A stretch of 64,000 nucleotides of DNA from Melampsora larici-populina 98AG31 (Eukaryota > Basidiomycota > Pucciniomycetes > Pucciniales > Melampsoraceae), in NCBI RefSeq assembly GCF_000204055.1, contig NW_006768786.1:1153322-1217321 (forward strand), written 5' to 3'. Both the position numbers and the translations under genes were made by a program. The notes beneath the pieces are model-generated. The model was not told the origin of the DNA, made no database searches, and saw nothing but the letters and a program-made list of their open reading frames with translations. Below are positions 42,888 through 53,285 of this stretch, one piece after another; within the stretch, counting starts at the first letter, position 1; each line of letters opens with the position of its first letter.

Positions 42888-43503
42888 ATGTCTAGTAGCT
42901 CATTTGAATATGCTCTTCCAATGCAAAACGATCACTCAGGCAATCTCAATCTGCAGACTCAGGCTGTAACAGATGTTTCAACAACAGGAGAATTCTCATT
43001 CTGGGGAACTCTTCATTCACTTGATCAACATATTCCAGAATGCAAGTTTGATCAGTTTTCAAGGGTAATTCATAATGGCCGTACGAGTCAACCTCCAAGT
43101 CCAGTTATGTATTGTCGTCAATTTTCAAATATTATAATTGATCTTCCAATTGCAAGACTTACAGAAATGATTTCTCGTACTCATTGTATTGTACAAAGAA
43201 AATCTGATAAAGAACCATATTTCAATTTACAAAATGTATCAGAATGGAAAGATTATCAAGCGTAATCACCTGAATCTAGCTTAGATAGATCTGGGGAAGG
43301 ATAATTGTAAGTCTTTCATATCTACTCATCAATCAAATATCAATTCACTCTAATACAAAAATATCCAAAAGTATCTATATCTATTATAATAGTAAACATG
43401 GCATCTTTCTGAATGGCAAAAAACTTGAATATAACAAATGGACTGAGTTGCAAAATGGTGATAAAGTCAGTATCTTTAGACTAATTTCAAAAAGCAGGAG
43501 ATA
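42888..43503 (+). pseudogene. FHA-domain gene fragment, Rad53/Chk2-like
   Basis: FHA domains bind phosphothreonine; in Rad53/Chk2 kinases they recruit the kinase to damage complexes. The first frame (42888-43265) carries FWGTLHSLDQ, SNIIIDLPI and MISRTHCIVQRKSD. The second exon (about 43379-43503) gives YYNSKHGIFLNGKKL and ELQNGDKVSIF. These correspond to the ordered FHA strands and the SRxH and N-G phosphate-binding elements. The W-G-x-L opening resembles checkpoint-kinase FHA regions. A TAA after KDYQA (43263) blocks the first exon before the donor at about 43308, the expected GR motif is displaced, and no kinase domain follows. Call: dead fragment. Confidence 0.6.
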
Positions 43504-44099
43504 ATACGAATTTTGAATGATTAATCAAAATAGATTACTCTCCTACTTGGTAATTCTCTAGAAAAATCACTTGATATACTAAAATGCCTTATAGTGATTG
43601 ATAATGAATATTGGGAAGCAGGTTAGTATTCTCATTTCATATATTAACTTACTGAAAATATCAGCATTCATGAACTAGAAGCTAATCACTTATGTATTGA
43701 AATACGCAAAGTTTGAAAAGCAAGATTAGTTCAATCAAACCAATCAAAAAACCATAAGAATATGATGATATTCCAAGGACAAGAATAGCCCCAAATATCA
43801 CCAATCCAATCAAGAAACAACAATAATATTGAAATAACTCAACCAGTAGAAAGTAATGAGGTATCTGGCTTACTACGCCGCTCAAGTCAAATAAAAAACA
43901 AAGGGAATTAGATACTTGATTTGAAAGACTGAGTTGCTTAGAAAGATCTAGAAAGATCATCTTGTAAAGGAACAGTTTTAAAGTAATGGAATATAATTGA
44001 AATCTTTGTTTGATATCTTTCAAAGAGACTAAGATAAGTATTCCTTTCAACTTATTCATTCTAAAGAGGAGGATGCTCGCGGTCCCCAAAGAGATGGGG
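43504..44099. other. AT-rich spacer, no gene seen
   Basis: A 135-codon minus-strand frame (44089-43682) is hydrophobic but AT-driven and not recognised. Confidence 0.3.
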
Positions 44100-44100
44100 T

Positions 44101-44131
44101 CTAAGCCCTAGCTCTAACCCTAACCTAACTC
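44101..44131 (-). repeat. Interstitial telomere-like tract
   Basis: CTAAGCCCTAGCTCTAACCC continuing TAACCTAACTC: about five degenerate CCCTAA units (complement of TTAGGG). It marks the boundary between AT-rich DNA and the more GC-rich palindrome-bearing segment. Confidence 0.55.
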
Positions 44132-45880
44132 TTTTTGTTGTACTTTGTCATCCCAAAATCCGTAGCGCCATTGTGTAGTCCATAGTCCTGTGTCTTGACT
44201 CCCTCAAATTGCAGCTGTATCCGTACCCACACATTTGGTCAATGCAAGTTGAAACAGCCACCTGAGAATGGCCAACATACACATTGCTGACATCCACTGC
44301 TGAAACCAAGACACGTGTTTCATTTTGAAGACTAGGACATCTTGCCTCCCATGCGTGCTTTTGAATGCACAATGACCTTTGATGATGCAGAACTCATGCA
44401 ACGATGAGTTTGTCAATGCTTTCTCGGGCATGCAATATCAGAAAGTGAACAGAATGCCTGGACAGAAGATAAGCAGACATTTTGAACGTAAGGTGAGTGT
44501 GCGTCTTGAGAACCCGCGCCAATTATGTGAAATGCACACCTGGCCCAAAATACCAAATAAAATTGAAGAGCAAACCCGCTTGCCATCGGCGAGCAGCCGT
44601 ATCCATCTTTGGCGCGCATTTCACAGTCTATGAAGAGGCATGTCCAAGCGACGGGAGTGAGGGAAACGCCATTGCTTGCCATTGGCAAGCAATATCACTC
44701 AGGGAGCGTATGAAGTGTTTATTTCAGTCACCCGCTTGATGATCACATTTGATCGATGCACGTTGCCTCAACAGATGATGCCCATGCCAAAGTCCGTGAA
44801 TATACGTCATGGCTTGGGAAGAAACAGTGTTGCCTTGCGACATAGCGATCTATTGTAGTGCTTGCCATCGGCGAGCGCGCCATTAGATCGCTCCATTGAG
44901 CATGTCATTGGACAACTTCGTACGCATGATGACATATCTTATCGCTTGCCAACGGCAAGCAAATCACTCAATTGTTTTGTAGTCATATATGCGTGACCAC
45001 GTTGCGCACCCCTGAAGTCTCTCAAAGGTTTCCTCACATGATTGAGTGCTCAGTTTGAGAGTACATCGAAAGAGTGATACGTGCCAGACAAAGGTATTTC
45101 CCTTGGTCCGCTCGCCATTGGCGAGCAACACAACCTGGTGTGTCAACAATAAACATTTGACATCATGTTTATCCCGGTATATCCAATGATTGTTGGACCC
45201 CTCTCGTAATGGACAAGCGATATCAGTCCAATATTGATGAATGGCAGGTATCACCTCGCGGTGATGGCCGCAATGCCATTCGTTTTTGCCTCGCCATCGG
45301 CGAGCGACCGAACTGCGGGTATGTGTGATCTTGTCGCTTTTGTTCGGCCCACCATTGGCAATCAGGCCCTTTCAGGTTTGACGCGCAACACAGATGAACT
45401 CCTTGATCCAGTATCTTGAAGTTCGCTCGGTGATGGCGCGTCACCAACTTGCCCTGTCGCACACCAAAGGACACCTAGGTGGCCATTCCGACATTAGGCC
45501 TTGGGACTATATTCTATCGGCATGAGGAATGAGGATAGAGAGATTCATTAGCTCACTTTCATCGGGACGCACTTGTGCTTACTTTGCAGTGGGAGCCACA
45601 CCCAAGGCATCACAATATTGCATGTGTTGGCTGATTGTTGCATTGGACATAGCAAACTGAATTCCCCATGCTAACTTCATCTATTGCAGTGGGTCCTAAC
45701 TCGCAGCGCACCCCAAAAGGGATGTGCCTCCATGAAGATGCAATGAAGTCACGCATGCTCCCAATGCCTGGCTCATGGCTTCAGGTCTAGGAAGAGCATC
45801 ATCTGAGGTCAAGCCCGTGATATCTTTGTATATTTCACAAATTCTGTTATTTGCAAAGAATCAAGGATATATCCATACAT
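44132..45880. other. GC-richer segment of unknown origin
   Basis: Higher GC than its surroundings, with fragmentary minus-strand frames (45474-45223, 45254-44964, 44431-44204) that overlap the palindromes. One piece (STQSCEETFERLQG) is vaguely like the end of a DDE transposase but too weak to name. Confidence 0.35.
44578..45304. repeat. Interspersed GC-rich palindromes (six copies)
   Basis: Consensus GCTYGCC-ANY-GGCRAGC. Copies: 44578-44594 (GCTTGCCATCGGCGAGC), 44671-44693 (23 bp, extended by ATT/AAT), 44860-44876, 44944-44960, 45110-45126 (GCTCGCCATTGGCGAGC) and 45290-45304. Stem sequences covary between CTTGCC/GGCAAG and CTCGCC/GGCGAG, with a 3-nt loop. Spacing is about 80-180 bp. Other hairpins such as ATCACCTCGCGGTGAT (45250-45265) lie among them. 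Confidence 0.8.
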
Positions 45881-46341
45881 ATCATCAGTAGGTGAAAATG
45901 TTAGATCTCATGTTCTGGAAGGAGATTGGACTCACCTTGAAGTTGCATCTGTCAAATCTGATTTTATGCAAAATGACGAAAGGATGGTGTTTATAATAAA
46001 CACCATCCCAACTTGATGACCAAAAAAAGGGGGGAAATTGCTGGCGGTTGTATCCCATTGTATAAGAGGGAAAGGAACTGGAGAGAGACAAAGTAACAGA
46101 AAGAGTTTGTCTTGTGAGATCTGGAAGCAGAAATTAAGGAGACACAAGCAAAAATAATATTTAAGAAATCTTGCGGTGAAATTCACCTGGTCTTCTGGAA
46201 AGTATAACACCCAAAGATCAGAAGTGTACTAGTGATATTGATAAGGCTGGCTTCAATTTGATAATCCAACTGTTGGAGGTCTTCAGGGGCTAGAATCTGA
46301 TTTGAGTTTACAGGGGTAATGTATGTTTCCGGTCTAAACAT

Positions 46342-46773
46342 ATGTGGCAAGGAGCAGTCTGGTTTTCCTTCCATCACAGCTGTTTGACTTACTTTTCATA
46401 TCCTCTGTTAATTGATCTATTTTGTGTGTTACATTATTTATCCAGATTGGGAGTAGGTGACATCAAGCATGCTCAAGCCTTGGCATTGAGGTTTGTGTGC
46501 CTAATTTGCAAGCACCTCCTCTTGATTCAACCTCAGTCCATATCTTCAGCTGTCATTGGCCTTTTCCTTGGGTTTGCTCGCAAGATTCAAAACCTTGGAT
46601 ATGAAAACCAAATCTTGAGTTGTGTAATTGGATCAGTGTTGATAAATCACCAGCCAATTGCAAGCAATCTTTGTCATGATTTTGGAATGATTGAAAAAAA
46701 CAAGCCTAGTTGTAGAAGGTTATTTTGGAAAGGCAATATATCCACAAGCATCAAGCCTCAGCAAGAGCTGTGA
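46342..46773 (+). CDS. Hypothetical protein fragment
   Basis: A 143-codon frame. The second half after an acceptor-like TCCAG (46445) reads LALRFVCLICKHLLLI...VIGLFLGFARKIQNL, helical and protein-like. No family recognised. Possibly one exon of a larger gene. Confidence 0.3.
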   Translation: MWQGAVWFSFHHSCLTYFSYPLLIDLFCVLHYLSRLGVGDIKHAQALALRFVCLICKHLLLIQPQSISSAVIGLFLGFARKIQNLGYENQILSCVIGSVLINHQPIASNLCHDFGMIEKNKPSCRRLFWKGNISTSIKPQQEL

Positions 46774-46856
46774 ACAACTATGATAATTGTGTGCATAGAA
46801 AACCAAGACCTTCCCTAGTGACAAGGCTTGGGGAATGATTCCAAGTTTGAGTCCGT

Positions 46857-46932
46857 TTAATTTGTGAGTTAATTTGACAATCAAAGTACAGCTGTTTAAT
46901 TTGGGAGTCATTTTGACGATCAAAATACAGAC
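46857..46932. repeat. Two-copy ~40-bp direct repeat
   Basis: GTTTAATTTGTGAGTTAATT / GTTTAATTTGGGAGTCATTT followed by TGACRATCAAARTACAG. Two adjacent diverged copies. Confidence 0.7.
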
Positions 46933-47457
46933 AAATGTATGTATTTCTCAACTTGATTGATTTCAATTTTCTTATAGACAGGGTCAATCATACCTTGCAT
47001 ACTTCTTCAAGATTACTATCAAGATGCCTTTCAAGCTGTAAAAGCCCAGATGTTTAATTAACAGCAGAGTCTAAATACATGGTGTGACTCAGGGTCTGGG
47101 CGTGCAGACAGCTGTGATTTAAAGAATATGTCTCATACATATGCATCCGAGATGACAACAAAAGCAGGGGCTTTACAGCATGACTTACAGTCACACATCA
47201 AGCATGTGAAAAATGGACTATATGATGTATCAACTATTTACAAGATGGAGACTTTTCCACTCACTGAAGGTCCAATAGGAAATGACTACTAATCAACTAC
47301 CAATCAACTGTTGAATCTCTTTGTAAATGATTGATCAGGCATTGTAAACTCTGCATGTTAAGAATGCCCTTTCATTATATGTAAGTGCCAAAGCCTCATG
47401 AGATTCAAACCTAGACTGCAACTAATTCCACTTCTTCATCAGTCAAATCTTCTTAAC

Positions 47458-48344
47458 ATGTCTCATTCATCTTCAATCTCAGAAAGCTTAGATAATCAAT
47501 TTAGCAAGTGTCACCAAAAGGACTATGATTGTACCCAACCCATAGATAATTGCAAGAGTCTGCCTGAGCATCTCGAGCATACAGATTGGGTTCAAACAGA
47601 CAGTGAACATGATGAATTTTTCTTCAGAGATGTTCACAGAATTTTGAATGAAGCCATGATTCTGTTTCTAGACTATGACCTCTACCATGTTTCATACTTA
47701 CTCTCTGTCAAAAATCAATCAGTAGACCTCAAAACCAGTCTTCAAACAGCAATTGTTGGTCTTCAACCTCTGAATGCTACACCAACTGTATCCAATCGTC
47801 GAAGACTTCTTGAAATGGCCAAATGTTTACTAGGTGTAATTGACAACTATGAAAAGCAACAAAATCAAAATAACTTATCACTTGAAGTCAAAGTACCTTT
47901 TTGCCTTAGATACCCTACCTTGGAATCATTAGAGAAACTTGATGAGGATAATGAAAAGAAGATGAACATTATGAAGTATGAAAAGGCCAAAAGGACCATT
48001 GGTATCTTCATTCCACCAGTCCGCAAAAGTGTAGTACTAAGTCATCTTTATAATCTTTCTGTTTTGTTCAACAAAACATGGGCTAACACATATCTTGTTT
48101 TGTTTTCCTCATCCTTCTTTGGAAGAGATCTAAGTTAGCTTGCTTCAGAGCCGCCTTGATAGTTGGAACAAGAGTGGATAACCCACAAATAGAATTAAGT
48201 ACTACTACAGTTGATCAACATCCCAAGTTACCTATACACCCTTCCAACATCCCTCATCAAGCAAGATTCAAAACAAACTCAAACAACAAGAAGACTGTAG
48301 CAAAAAGGAAAAAAGGACCTTGGTCCAAACTTCATCAAAACTGA
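47458..48344 (+). CDS. Hypothetical protein, probably two exons
   Basis: The frame from about 47398 with likely start MSHSSSISES (47458) encodes an acidic N-terminus (HTDWVQTDSEHDEFFF) and a helical middle (NRRRLLEMAKCLLGVIDNYE). It ends near a donor in the IPPVRKS region (about 48030). A second exon (about 48130-48344) reads KLACFRAALIVGTRVDNPQ and ends with a basic tail (KKTVAKRKKGPWSK) suggestive of a nuclear signal. No family recognised. No lesions seen in the first exon. Confidence 0.4.
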
Positions 48345-49760
48345 CCATAAATTGTGAAGCACTCTCAATGCCCATGCATTGTGCTTTGCCCACGGACAGG
48401 TAAGTTTGCATCTTTTAGAGTCTTTCTCAATAGATTTCAGCATTCACTTGTTCCAAATCAAATCTGATCAACTTTTTCTCCATTATTAAATCACATTAAA
48501 TCAACTTTTCTTCATCCATTAAATCAAAACAAGTTCATATCACCATTAATCAATCAAAACCAACTGAATATCATATTTAATCAATCAAAACCAACTTGTT
48601 ATCATCCTTAATCAAATCCAATAAAGAGCAACATAAATCAAATTAAAAGAAACTATCACAATGTTTCAAACACAAGTCATAGCACATTAAATATCAAATA
48701 AGATTGAATAACCAACAATTAGGTTATCTTGACCATGTGGTCAATATTAATGTCAGTGTAGTGTTACATCCTCTACACTGTCTCTAATTGCACACAGGAT
48801 CTAGCATACAACAGATGCCCTATGGGTTTTAGTAAGCGCACACTTTGCCATCATAGGAAAACTGGAGCCCTTGTGCCTGGTCTCAGGCTGGAACATCATG
48901 TCAAGCCTCTCTAGGGTCTTATGGATAGCCTTTGTATAACTTGAAGTGGTACCCCCTTGTTGCAAAATCTCATCACATCTCTCTCCTTTTTCACTAAATT
49001 GCATGGCATTTGCAAACTTTTGGTAGCCTTTTTTATCATTTCAAGACTCTCAAGGCTAGAGTGTACTTCCTTGTTTAGGTTAGTTTGTGGAGAAGTAAAC
49101 CTTATCCAACCCCAACAATCTCAGAGGTAATATCAAATCATTGAATGAGTGATCCACAATAAAGAGATAGATTCGTGCAAAACATACAAAATCAATTACA
49201 TAGAATCTACAAAAAACTTAAAAATAGGCTGATAGGATGGAATACATAATTGGTGATGATAACACAAATTTCAATCATTAAATAATATTATCAAAAGTTG
49301 ATATTAAAAGTTGATATTAAAATCACATGGTTGACCCTTGGATGAGTGCAGGACTCTTCTGGATATATCACCTACACTATTCAGAAACAGATGGAACAGA
49401 TCACCAAAGGAAATATGGAGTAGTCTTGAAGTTGTAACTTACCACAGCACCAAAATAGTTGAAGAAGACCAAAAAGAGTCAAGAACCAATCACATGGCTG
49501 TAGCACAAGACTTGGGCATTGTCCATCTGCAACTGAATATCTAAAGAGCCAGACCAAGGCTATCTAGTTAAGAGATAATGGAAATCTAACTTACAAACCT
49601 GTGATCTTCTCAAAATGAAAATCCATATCACGATAGATTCACAAATTTCCTATGGACAAAATTTGTTAGGAAGACAAGTTCATTTTGGAAGGAAGGACTG
49701 GATGATTGGCTTACTCAAGTTTAGATTCTCCCTACTGGTAACCATACAAGTTACCTTGTT
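48345..49760. other. Intergenic region, no gene called
   Basis: Repeated AATCAATCAAAACCAACT-like sequence at about 48535-48615 and short unassigned frames. Confidence 0.3.
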
Positions 49761-50120
49761 TTTCATTTGTTTTTTTGTCATTTTTTGGACTTTTATTTTA
49801 ATTTATGTAATTTTTTATTTGTTCATTTTCTATTTTTATTTATTTATTTATTCATTTAGTTTGATTTATTTTTGTTTTTATTTATTTCTTTGTCAATTAT
49901 TTATCTATTTATTCATTTAGTTTGATTTATTTTATGTTTTATTTTTTTCAATTTTTTATTTTTTATTTTTTTGTATTTTTATTTTCTATTTATTTTTTAT
50001 TTATTTTTCATTTATTTTTTATTTCTTTATCATTATTTTTTTGATTGTTTTTTATTTTTCATTTTTTATTCATTTATTGTATTTTCTTTTATTTAAATTT
50101 TTATTAATATTAATTTTTTA
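49760..50120 (+). repeat. T-rich (TTTAT)n low-complexity tract
   Basis: About 360 bp composed almost only of TTTTATTTATT-type units with strong T-over-A strand bias, including two near-identical TTTATTCATTTAGTTTGATT copies (about 49848 and 49909). Confidence 0.85.
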
Positions 50121-50399
50121 GGTGTTTCAAAAGGAGTCCACATCAGTACATGGCAAGCAGTGAAACTTGAAGGTATAGAACCTTCATATTTGTTCCCATC
50201 CCCTTTTTGATCTTCTTTAACTTTTTTTGTCATGTGGGACTCTTTTGGCGTGATGGATTCTTCCTCCTTATTCCTTATGATTACTGTTGACCAGTTTTCA
50301 TGGATCTTGCATAACATGGGTTTGGTGTGTACGGCCAAATATTTAGATGTATTGACTAAGATGACAAGATAAGCTATATTTGTCACTATAATAACCAAT

Positions 50400-50553
50400 A
50401 GGGGTACACAAACATCTCAACCCGACCTAATAAAACCCATGGCAACCCGATTGATTTTTGGATTTTTTAGCGCCAAAAACTCAAAATCAATCAGGTTGGC
50501 ATGGGTTTTTTGGATGGGTTTTTAAGGTTGGGTTGAGATGTTTGTGTACCCCT
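50400..50553. mobile_element. 154-bp MITE, probably hAT-type
   Basis: AGGGGTACACAAACATCTCA at the left and its exact complement at the right. The near-palindrome extends inward (ACCCATGGCAACCCGATTGA against TCAATCAGGTTGGCATGGGT). AGGGGTNCACAAA-type ends are typical of Ac-like hAT MITEs, but I see no exact 8-bp target duplication. Confidence 0.7.
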
Positions 50554-51667
50554 GATATAAAACATGAAGGTCTAGAGGACTTTCTTACAGAGTAGATATT
50601 TTTCAAAACCAGAAGGCAGTCAGGTCAAGAAAGACTGCTTCCCCCTCTGCCTCTACCTCCAACAGTGCAAGGTGTGTGAAAATAGTTCAACAAGCTGCTT
50701 CCTCCGCTGCCTCTAACTCGATCACCCATTGCCCCATGTTGCCCCGGAATGCAAAGCTTAAAGGCCAAGCTCAACCCCCCAACGCTTGACAAAGATCTAG
50801 TTGTTCCACCACTTAGCCAATCCATCACATCACCTCTTGTATCACCACCACCAGCATAAACGGACACTGACCATTGCAAGCTCACCAATGACATTGTTTC
50901 AAATGCAATAAAGGACCTTTGTTGGTCCTCTTCCAATCTCTCTCCCATGAAACACAACACTTCAGACCCTTTTTTCAACTCTTTGGTACACCTTTCAATG
51001 CACCTCCCTCCAAAGACCGTCTGACTGGTTCTCTGTCTAATTATGTCAAGCTAGCCTGGGATGCTTCAATACCCTCCTCGTAATTCTATACACGCATGCA
51101 AACCGGTGTGGATGCGTACGGGCTCTTTTTCAAGTGGTATACTCAAGTCAAGTCAGACCCACAATGGCTTCCCTGTTAGTCTCTCCTCCCTTCATGTTTC
51201 TTTTTTTCAAAATCAGATTTTGAAATGATCTCATTTGTTTATGGAATCTTGTAGAAAATGGAACCTAAATTCATTGATGATTTGCATGAATTGACTTATT
51301 TTAAATCAAATGATCCATTATTGTAGAGCAAGTCCCAACCAAAGTCTTGGAATGTGACTGCGCTCCAATCTCAATCTGGGGTGATCACATCTCGTTGAGA
51401 AGTGAACCCCCAACAAGATTGGATTGGCTACGTACAACCAAACCCTTCTATTGATATCTTACATTGAATCAAGTGCAGAGCAGAAGCAGTTTGTTTTTTA
51501 TCCCACTTGATTAGCTTTTTTTGCCAAGCCTTCAATTCTTTTGTTTTATTAGTTGATGTGTGGTTAGAATAGGCTTGAAAAGTGATGAAGTGTTTCAGCA
51601 TCTTTCAGCTGGTGATTGTAAGTGTGAATTTCTTTGACTACAATTGAACTTCAAAAAAAATTGACAA
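50554..51667. other. Unassigned region, weak coding traces
   Basis: The minus-strand frame 50978-50625 (117 codons, Gly/Ser-rich) and the plus-strand patch around 50990-51050 are not assignable. Confidence 0.25.
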
Positions 51668-51825
51668 GAATTCATTTGTTTAATCAGTTTTTATCTTTTT
51701 TTACTTTATTAGAATTTATTTGTTCAATCAGTCTTTTTTTATCTTTTTTTCTTTCTTAGAATTCATTGGTTTAATCAGTTTAATCAGTCTTTTGGTCTTC
51801 TTTTACTTTACTAGAATTATTGTTC
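51668..51825. repeat. Three-copy T-rich direct repeat
   Basis: GAATTCATTTGTTTAATCAG...TTTACTTTATTA repeats about every 55-65 bp, immediately upstream of the JmjC-like gene. Confidence 0.65.
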
Positions 51826-51881
51826 TTACTCCAATCAATTTTCATGCCAGGAAGTCAAACAGCATGTCAGGTCTATTGAAC

Positions 51882-53280
51882 AAATATGGGTTTATCAATA
51901 CTTCAAATACCACCATCATTCAGCAATCAATTCCCTGCAAGGAACTGCCAGCAATCCTTCAGAAACATTACTGCACAGCCTGCCTCCAGCTTGAAGATGA
52001 GACCTTTTGCTTATTTCAAGATATTCACTACTGGTTCAGGGACAGAGGTAAAGGGAACTATCTTGGAGAGCCCATCTTCATAGAAGAAAATCATATACCC
52101 CACAGATTCCCAACCTTGACATTTCCCAACCAATTTCATCAACCTCCACCAGCCAACCAAGTAAATCAACTACGACATTCCATAACTCAGCATTTGAAGC
52201 CCATCCTTGAACAAGAACAAGACTGGTACAACAACAATACAAGTGTATACTTCATTCAACACAAGGAGGAAGCTACTATAACCTGTAATTATTGTTCAGT
52301 AACCTTGGTGGGTGCTGCTTGCCTGTGCAAGCAGTGTGGAAACATCGCCTGTCCAAAGTGCTATGAAGTTATGATTCTACTTTCTCAATCACCCCATCAA
52401 GACATCTCTAACTTAAAAAAATGGCACACTCAGATTACCCAATGTCAGAGACACAATAGGATCAGCACCCATGGAGATTGTTCCCACATCAAGGTTTCTC
52501 ATCTCTATATAACTGACATTCAATCAATGCTTAATGAAATGGACATTCAATAAGACCCAGAAGACTTTGTGCAAGAACATCACTCCCAACCATCCATTGA
52601 CAAATTCGTTTTCAAACCCTTGCAAGAGAACCAGTGAGCTGACTAGAAGATCCCGGCTTAAACCCTAAAGAACCATCCCAGCCTCTTTGATTACATATGG
52701 TCTTGTGGTGAAGTCTTGCTATTGACAGGTCTCAATCAATTGTTGGACAAGAATTTGTGGACACCAGGATATATCAACTCACTCACTCCAAATCACAAAT
52801 GTGTCCTGCAAGATGCCAACAATCCAGAAAAGCCTGACAAACATTCAACAATCCAACAATTCTTTCAGCCTTTTCAGAAACAATCTAAGACAGGAGAAAT
52901 ATGGAAGCTCAAGGTGTGTTACAAAACATTTCAATTGAACAACTCCAAACAATTCTCAAGATGCAACCATTTTCTTCCTGCACACAGGACTGGCCCACTA
53001 CAGCTGAATTTGGGCCACACTATTGGTCTCTATTTGATGATTTCCAGAAAGCCCTCCCTATGGTATATTTCACAGGTGAAAGAGTATTCCATAACTTAGC
53101 TTCACATTTCCCAATATAAGCCAACAAGCCAGGCCTGTGAGTATTCTCACTGAATTAATCCATTGTAGTCCTGTTCCATTGACTTATATAGCACATTGTT
53201 TTTTTTTCAGAGGGCCCAAGTTAAGCAGAAAGGCAATCAAACAGACATCACCTGCTGATTTTTTGTAGAAGGCTCTGGCT
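51882..53280 (+). pseudogene. KDM3-type JmjC histone demethylase-like gene, truncated
   Basis: Likely start MSGLLNKYGF (about 51864). The first exon includes a zinc-binding region (CNYCSVTLVGAACLCKQC, CPKCYEV) like the C-rich domain of KDM3 proteins. After a TAA (52551) the same frame continues through stops at about 52635, 52644 and 52659. It reaches the JmjC N-terminal region: YIWSCGEVLLLTGLNQLL, LWTPGYINSL, then an intron (GTGTGT 52914 to CACACAG 52987) and DWPTTAEFGPHYW, ALPMVYFTGE, FHNLASHFP. A further intron ends at 53210, followed by GPKLSRK. This order matches KDM3/JMJD1 enzymes. The Fe(II)-binding HxD...H part is missing because the sequence passes into the TEL1-like fragment at about 53280. 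Non-functional as a demethylase. Confidence 0.6.
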
Positions 53281-53285
53281 CCGGG

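Noticed and set aside
44578..45304. CRISPR-like array from regularly spaced palindromes
   Set aside because: Eukaryotic context, variable 80-180 bp spacing, varying stem sequences and no cas genes.
44204..45474. PIF/Harbinger-type transposase relic on the minus strand
   Set aside because: Only a short end-like patch (STQSCEETFERLQG) is suggestive; no DDE motifs could be aligned.
49615..49920. 101-codon hydrophobic open frame, possible membrane protein
   Set aside because: The hydrophobic part is a translation of the (TTTAT)n low-complexity tract.
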